From: Maritalea sp049801075
GTDB taxonomy: Bacteria; Pseudomonadota; Alphaproteobacteria; Rhizobiales; Devosiaceae
Length of the DNA stretch: 64,000 nt
Direction of reading: 5' to 3'
Assembly (NCBI RefSeq): GCF_049801075.1
Contig: NZ_JBNAGG010000001.1
Span: 1,178,001-1,242,000, forward strand
The notes below the pieces were generated by a model. It had not been told where the DNA came from and did no database searches. It saw nothing but the letters and a program-made list of their open reading frames with translations. Position numbers and translations under genes: made by a program. Shown piece after piece: positions 61,201-64,000 of this stretch. Numbering within the stretch: the stretch's first letter is position 1; every line of letters begins with the position of its first letter.

Positions 61201-61461
61201 ACACTCAGCCGCGATCTGTTGCAGATCCAGGTTATTTCGCAGCCCTGCTTCATCGCTTGTTCCGGCCAACGAGAACTGATCACGGGCTTTCGGTTGGCCT
61301 AGCAATAGGCGAACGGATCGAAGCCTAGTCAACTCTGACTTAAGTTCAGAAAAACCGTAGACAGAAAAAAGCCCCGCCAGAACAGAGAGCTTTGAATCCA
61401 ATGTTAGGGCGTCTTTGAGCACATCGCTGACTCTTCCATGGTTTTTGTTGTCAATCAGCAA
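58273..61461 (-). CDS. SNF2-type helicase with degenerate PLD N-domain
   Basis: About 1,062 residues. The N-terminal phospholipase-D-like domain has SKLSVLAGLFSVYGF and ITGSSDFTARGLG, but where HxK is expected it reads SQN, so it is probably not catalytic. Helicase motifs: DSVGLGKTFEAL, VIDESHNF, LLSATPVNNR, DILIATDCISEGQNLQ and IIQRFGRVDRLGS. The frame is open back to 61695, but the extra residues look non-coding; the family N-terminus LIDNKNHG fixes the start near 61461 (TTG, or ATT two codons earlier). First gene of the restriction operon. Confidence 0.85.
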   Translation of the reverse strand: MLIDNKNHGRVSDVLKDALTLDSKLSVLAGLFSVYGFSELKSELTRLRSVRLLLGQPKARDQFSLAGTSDEAGLRNNLDLQQIAAECYDWIKKSADVRMLDSSPISQNIFGIENTENTVSITGSSDFTARGLGTVRSNAFAMNTVTTEPAAAKQLIQWFETIWNDPTATSDVKEDLLRNLSSLAQDKPANQIYFLTLFNLFRDFLEDIDEENIIRSKTGFKDTIVWNKLYKFQRDGVIGAIDKLERYNGCIIADSVGLGKTFEALAVIKYYELRNDRVLVLVPKKLRENWTVYTVNDKRNLLAADRFNYDVLNHTDLSRASGKSGEINLETLNWGNYDLIVIDESHNFRNNNPRADGVTRYQKLMQDVIKSGVETKVLLLSATPVNNRLNDLKNQVAFITEGKDAALLDMGIPSINLTLRRAQTQFNTWLKKPEAERTTESLLESLNFAYFKLLDLLTIARSRRHIEKYYDTTEIGKFPERLKPQNVKSDIDIQGRFPALKDINRSIKKLSLAAYAPLDYVRLDKQEEYSRRYDQQVKGGTSTLKQVDRERSLIRLMRVNMLKRMESSIHSFALTVEKIHTQVGDFLARIEAHEAAEIEELSIEDFDAEAPELADLAIGKKVKVLIQDLDLHRMKQDLAADYELLGYLLAEARNVASADDAKLAKLKDTIAKKLETPINGGNRKVIVFTAFSDTAEYLYKHIVAWAQQEFGLHAALVTGSGSNQCTIKGLPRDLNNILTWFSPTSKERDKIDPDADQDIDILIATDCISEGQNLQDCDMLINYDIHWNPVRIIQRFGRVDRLGSKNDAIQLTNFWPNMELDEYINLEARVSGRMVLLDISATGEENVIEYDETRQMNDLEYRRKQMKQLQETVIDLEDMDGSVSITDMTLNDFRMDLSGYMKQHMEALEDAPCGFHAVVSNNVPEAIPGVIFCLRDTKGSVTTEDTYALAPNFIVFVSDEGEVVFNHLQAKKSLDLFKKLAATTENLDADAIAKLNGDTRKLKDMVHYRSLRDIAIASIIGKNDEKGVESLFNRGGTTLTGSHLKGSGDFEVVTFFIIKEGA

Positions 61462-61860
61462 TGTAATGCATCTTTCATTTTGTCTTTCACACGGAAAGCA
61501 AATACTACGATTCTGATATCGGCGAACACTAGGGCATGTTTTTATAGCCCTATCAATAAAACCTGTTGTTTGGACGTCTGCTATGCTGAAGAAGGACGGC
61601 GATAACGTTGCTCTTCCGCAAGTCCGCTTCCCGCCCAATTTGGTAATTCGTGATGACCAAGCGAATGTGTCAAAGTCCGCTAACCGGCCCTTCAACCAGT
61701 CCGAAGGTTGAATTCTGCTTCTGCATTCATTGCGTTTGTCAAAAGATTAAGTGGATCTAGGCTGCGCGGGTTATTCAGCAATCGACTCGCTTAAATGGCC
61801 GCCTTGCATTACATAAAGCCCTTTTCTACGGCGTTTATCGCTTGAGGGGGGTAGCCTCGC
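61462..61860. other. Upstream region of the restriction operon
   Basis: A 399-bp interval that should contain the operon promoter. The helicase frame stays open to 61695 but the translation is Cys/Arg-rich and unlike the family. No clear promoter, repeat or terminator was recognised. Confidence 0.4.
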
Positions 61861-62055
61861 CTAATGCCTCACTACCCCCGTATAATCAATCATACGGCCA
61901 TTCTCGAGCTTAATGGCCGCGCGATACCCGCGTTTGCCCGAAACCGAAAACACGATCTTGTCGTCAGTTTGCTCAACTAACTTCAATAGATTACCCTCCT
62001 GGTCCTGCAAAAGCTCACTGTCAAAGTCGCTATCGCTCAAACCAGTTTCAATCAT
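61861..62055 (-). CDS. Small hypothetical protein coupled to a membrane protein
   Basis: A 64-residue soluble protein (MIETGLSDSDFDSEL...MIDYTGVVRH) with predicted beta strands (KIVFSVSGKRGYRAAIKLENG). The ATG at 62055 overlaps the stop of the upstream gene (ATGA), which places the start there rather than at a GTG 39 nt earlier. Function unknown. Confidence 0.55.
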   Translation of the reverse strand: MIETGLSDSDFDSELLQDQEGNLLKLVEQTDDKIVFSVSGKRGYRAAIKLENGRMIDYTGVVRH

Positions 62056-62450
62056 GAACTCTTTGTTGTGTTGTGCGACCTCCGCCGCTTGCACGCGTTT
62101 TTTTTGCGGTCTTTAATACCCCAGATGTTACCCGCGATGGTAGAAACCAGAATAAGTCCCAGAGCAATCAATAGCGGCAAACCACCCATCTCCTTCATCG
62201 CCATTAGCCCAACTGCCAAAAAACCTGCCGTGCCAATGATGATCAAAATGGCCGATCCAAGATAGTTCACAAAGAATTTGTAAAGTGGTCCACGGCCAAC
62301 ACCGAGATATAAATTGCGCCAACCAAACGCAATCATCAGGATGCCGATGATCGCCCAAATGATGGGATTCTTTTTGGCTGCACGGTAAAGGTCACGTCCG
62401 AAGCTGGCACCAAAGCCAAACGTTGCGGCATTTGCAAGTTGTTCAATCAT
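62052..62450 (-). CDS. Small membrane protein, hypothetical
   Basis: A 132-residue inner-membrane protein with three hydrophobic segments (IIWAIIGILMIAFGW, SAILIIIGTAGFLAVGLM, LPLLIALGLILVSTIAG) and a basic tail (KDRKKNACKRRR). The ATG at 62450 is preferred to a TTG four codons earlier. Coupled to the 64-residue gene by ATGA. No family recognised. Confidence 0.6.
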   Translation of the reverse strand: MIEQLANAATFGFGASFGRDLYRAAKKNPIIWAIIGILMIAFGWRNLYLGVGRGPLYKFFVNYLGSAILIIIGTAGFLAVGLMAMKEMGGLPLLIALGLILVSTIAGNIWGIKDRKKNACKRRRSHNTTKSS

Positions 62451-62561
62451 AATCTGTTCCAAAAACTTTCTGTCAAAATATGCGGGGCTTTGTGCGTCTT
62501 TTGTGCGCCGTACCTTTCAGTGCGTGCAGGGATCAACTTTTATGTTTGATCCCCTTTTGTT

Positions 62562-62891
62562 CTAATATTCATTCGCACACATGATTGTTAAAACACGACA
62601 GGTCTGGCTGGGGTCGGCCGGGTCTGATGAGCCACATTCCAGTTTGGGATCGTAATAATCAATTTTCCAAAAATAGCGCACACCCTGCATGTCAATGGCC
62701 GCAAAATCATGCTCGTTGTGGGGATCATTATCTTCATCGAATTGATCGAATGTCCTCACCTTTTCAAGAAGGGCAAGCTGACTATCAATTGGCAACTCAC
62801 TAATGCCTGGTGTGATGAAGATCTGACCACCCTGCATATTGGATCTAAACGCATCATTGAGTTGGCGAATGCGCACATTGGCGGTCAGCAT
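62562..62891 (-). CDS. DUF3768 protein
   Basis: A 109-residue protein matching DUF3768: RIRQLNDAFR, a TPGI segment, VRTFDQFDEDNDPHNEHDF and FWKIDYYD are typical of this alphaproteobacterial plasmid and island family. Function unknown. The ATG overlaps the stop of the upstream gene (TAATG), with GGAG a few bases before. Confidence 0.85.
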   Translation of the reverse strand: MLTANVRIRQLNDAFRSNMQGGQIFITPGISELPIDSQLALLEKVRTFDQFDEDNDPHNEHDFAAIDMQGVRYFWKIDYYDPKLECGSSDPADPSQTCRVLTIMCANEY

Positions 62892-63544
62892 TATTCCATC
62901 TCCCAATCAAGCTCTGTCACATCAACTTTTGGGTGCAACAACGCCAATTGGGTCACATCACGTGTGATTGGATCGATTTCAGGATAGTCACGCCATTTGA
63001 GCGAGTAAGTCGTTGCATTGAACTTGCCCACAACAACAGCGAGGTAGAAGGCTTCATCATCCTCCTCGATGTCACGGGTCAGCACCAGGCTGCCCACACC
63101 CATTTTGGACCAGTCCTGTGGCGGCGCTCCCTTTGGACGCACAGGGCCATCCTCAGCCTTACGTTCACTTGCTGGCGCTTCCTTTGCGTCACCTGGTTTA
63201 CCGGCACTGCTATCCACAACTTGCAAATGTGCTGCCTTACGCTTTTTCGGCGCGAGCTTGGTGAGTTGCTCAAACACGGTGTTCTGGATGCGGGGCATAA
63301 ACAGTTTGCCGCTACGCTCAAAGACACGGCCTTTTGGCACACGGTTGGCCAGGGCAAGTGCTTCATTGCTCTTCACGACCAGCGTTTCAAAGCCATCTGC
63401 CTTTGCGCCCTTCTTTGCGGCTATAACGTTGTCTGCTGCAAACCATGAGCCTCTAGCAGGCTCGGCGCCATCCTTATGAAACACTATTATTGCGGGTTGA
63501 TCACTTGAATCGACAAGGGGCATCTGTTTGGCTGGTTGTGCCAT
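62891..63544 (-). CDS. Hypothetical island protein coupled to DUF3768
   Basis: A 217-residue soluble protein with a basic linker (about 100-140, Lys/Ala/Pro/Glu-rich) between two small domains. The C-terminal half (MGVGSLVLTRDIEEDDEAFYLAVVV, YSLKWRDYPEIDP) looks like a small beta-barrel of the SH3/Tudor type, by pattern only. The ATG at 63544 has GGAG 10 nt upstream. Stop overlaps the DUF3768 start. Function unknown. Confidence 0.65.
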   Translation of the reverse strand: MAQPAKQMPLVDSSDQPAIIVFHKDGAEPARGSWFAADNVIAAKKGAKADGFETLVVKSNEALALANRVPKGRVFERSGKLFMPRIQNTVFEQLTKLAPKKRKAAHLQVVDSSAGKPGDAKEAPASERKAEDGPVRPKGAPPQDWSKMGVGSLVLTRDIEEDDEAFYLAVVVGKFNATTYSLKWRDYPEIDPITRDVTQLALLHPKVDVTELDWEME

Positions 63545-63621
63545 GGTAAAAATCTCCGTGTGTGAAGGGAATTGTTTTGAGGCAGCTCAAAGGTCTGCCG
63601 CGAGTTGGCATGATTACCAAC

Positions 63622-63644
63622 AAAAAGAGCGGCCCGAAGGCCGC
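63622..63644 (-). terminator. Rho-independent terminator
   Basis: On the minus strand GCGGCC-TTCG-GGCCGC forms a 6-bp UUCG-capped stem followed by TCTTTTTG. It ends transcription from the partial gene whose stop is at 63818. Confidence 0.85.
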
Positions 63645-63817
63645 CCCCTAGCTTCAATGCATCGCATCAAAGCAGGTATACTATTGCACAAAACTGACTG
63701 AATGTCAAATTTAGTCTTTTAAAACAACATCTTATATACAAAATGCGCTTAACACGGTGTGACGGTTTTGTGGAAGGACAATTTTCAAAAATTGTTTAAG
63801 TTCAACGGGAAAATCTA

Positions 63818-64000
63818 TCATCTCCGCCCAAACGCTTGTGCGCCAATCTGCTCAACAAAAACCTTTCCTTCGCCACCACTAACAAGCAGCTGATCCAAAT
63901 CGAAATCTTTCATGGCCAGCGCCAATCGCGCTGCCTCGCCAGGTCGCAACCTTTTCTTACGCTGCTTCATGGACGCTAATAGCTTTTCACCCGCAATATT
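63818..64000 (-). CDS. C-terminal end of a CDS cut by the window
   Basis: The last 60 codons of a leftward gene (…GEKLLASMKQRKKRLRPGEAARLALAMKDFDL…FVEQIGAQAFGRR, stop TGA). The terminator at 63622-63644 follows. Too short to name; the frame and codon use look coding. Confidence 0.6.
   Translation of the reverse strand, partial: NIAGEKLLASMKQRKKRLRPGEAARLALAMKDFDLDQLLVSGGEGKVFVEQIGAQAFGRR

Noticed and set aside
50796..61461. DISARM or BREX system
   Set aside because: No DUF1998 (DrmB), PglZ, BrxC or BrxL gene is present. The mod/res pair is plainly type III, so these names do not fit.
61462..61695. N-terminal extension of the helicase
   Set aside because: The added 78 residues are Cys/Arg-rich and unlike the family start; the typical LIDNKNHG region begins at about 61461.
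1..64000. CRISPR arrays and rRNA genes
   Set aside because: No regularly spaced repeats and no rRNA-like sequence were seen on either strand.

Overview
This is an alphaproteobacterial chromosome segment of moderate GC. The likely group is a marine member of Hyphomicrobiales or a neighbouring order, judged from the rhizobial-style GlcNAc cluster, the CueR/multicopper oxidase pair, a DUF3768 gene and protein similarity recalled from memory. Genus cannot be fixed from sequence alone.

Positions 1-16100 hold an amino-sugar (chitin or peptidoglycan fragment) uptake and catabolism locus. One minus-strand operon is nagA, a ROK-family GlcNAc kinase and cutC. A second is a Gfo/Idh/MocA dehydrogenase with a complete sugar ABC transporter, ending in a strong terminator. 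A third is ridA, an RpiR/MurR regulator, an SDR dehydrogenase and a GH20 hexosaminidase that runs off the left edge. A divergent plus-strand set (NTF2-like, M81/MlrC peptidase, D-threonine-aldolase-type PLP enzyme, second NTF2-like) sits inside it. Related 19-bp dyads (TATGAAA-N5-TTTCRTA) lie in front of two of these units and may be the RpiR operator.

Positions 16500-26030 carry a surface S8 protease lipoprotein, a PfkB-type kinase and a full oligopeptide ABC transporter (oppBCDF, then oppA). Positions 26119-35757 form one tight operon: a TPR/GT41 (OGT-like) protein glycosyltransferase, then enzymes predicted to build a CDP-activated, C-methylated, N-formylated and possibly O-acylated 6-deoxy amino sugar, and a PfkB kinase. 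It meets a copper unit head-on: cueR with a 48-residue Cys-Cys small protein behind a textbook 19-bp-spaced CueR promoter, then a Tat-exported multicopper oxidase and a DUF2218 gene.

From about 38.3 kb the DNA is accessory. There is a decayed phage baseplate-like remnant, an orphan gene, and a 44-bp duplicate of the tRNA-Phe 3' end beside a P4-type integrase, marking the left end of a genomic island that continues past 64 kb. The island carries a secreted nuclease, several orphan genes (DUF429, a possible UDG-like protein, a membrane protein with a candidate nuclease domain, an HNH protein followed by an unknown partner), and a serine resolvase with a candidate res site. It also carries a five-gene restriction operon: SNF2/PLD-like helicase, DUF4391, type III Mod, GmrSD-type DUF262/DUF1524 nuclease and type III Res. 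The right end holds small DUF3768-type genes and a partial CDS.

The two most interesting systems are the nucleotide-sugar plus TPR-glycosyltransferase operon and the restriction operon in which a type IV-like nuclease gene sits between mod and res.
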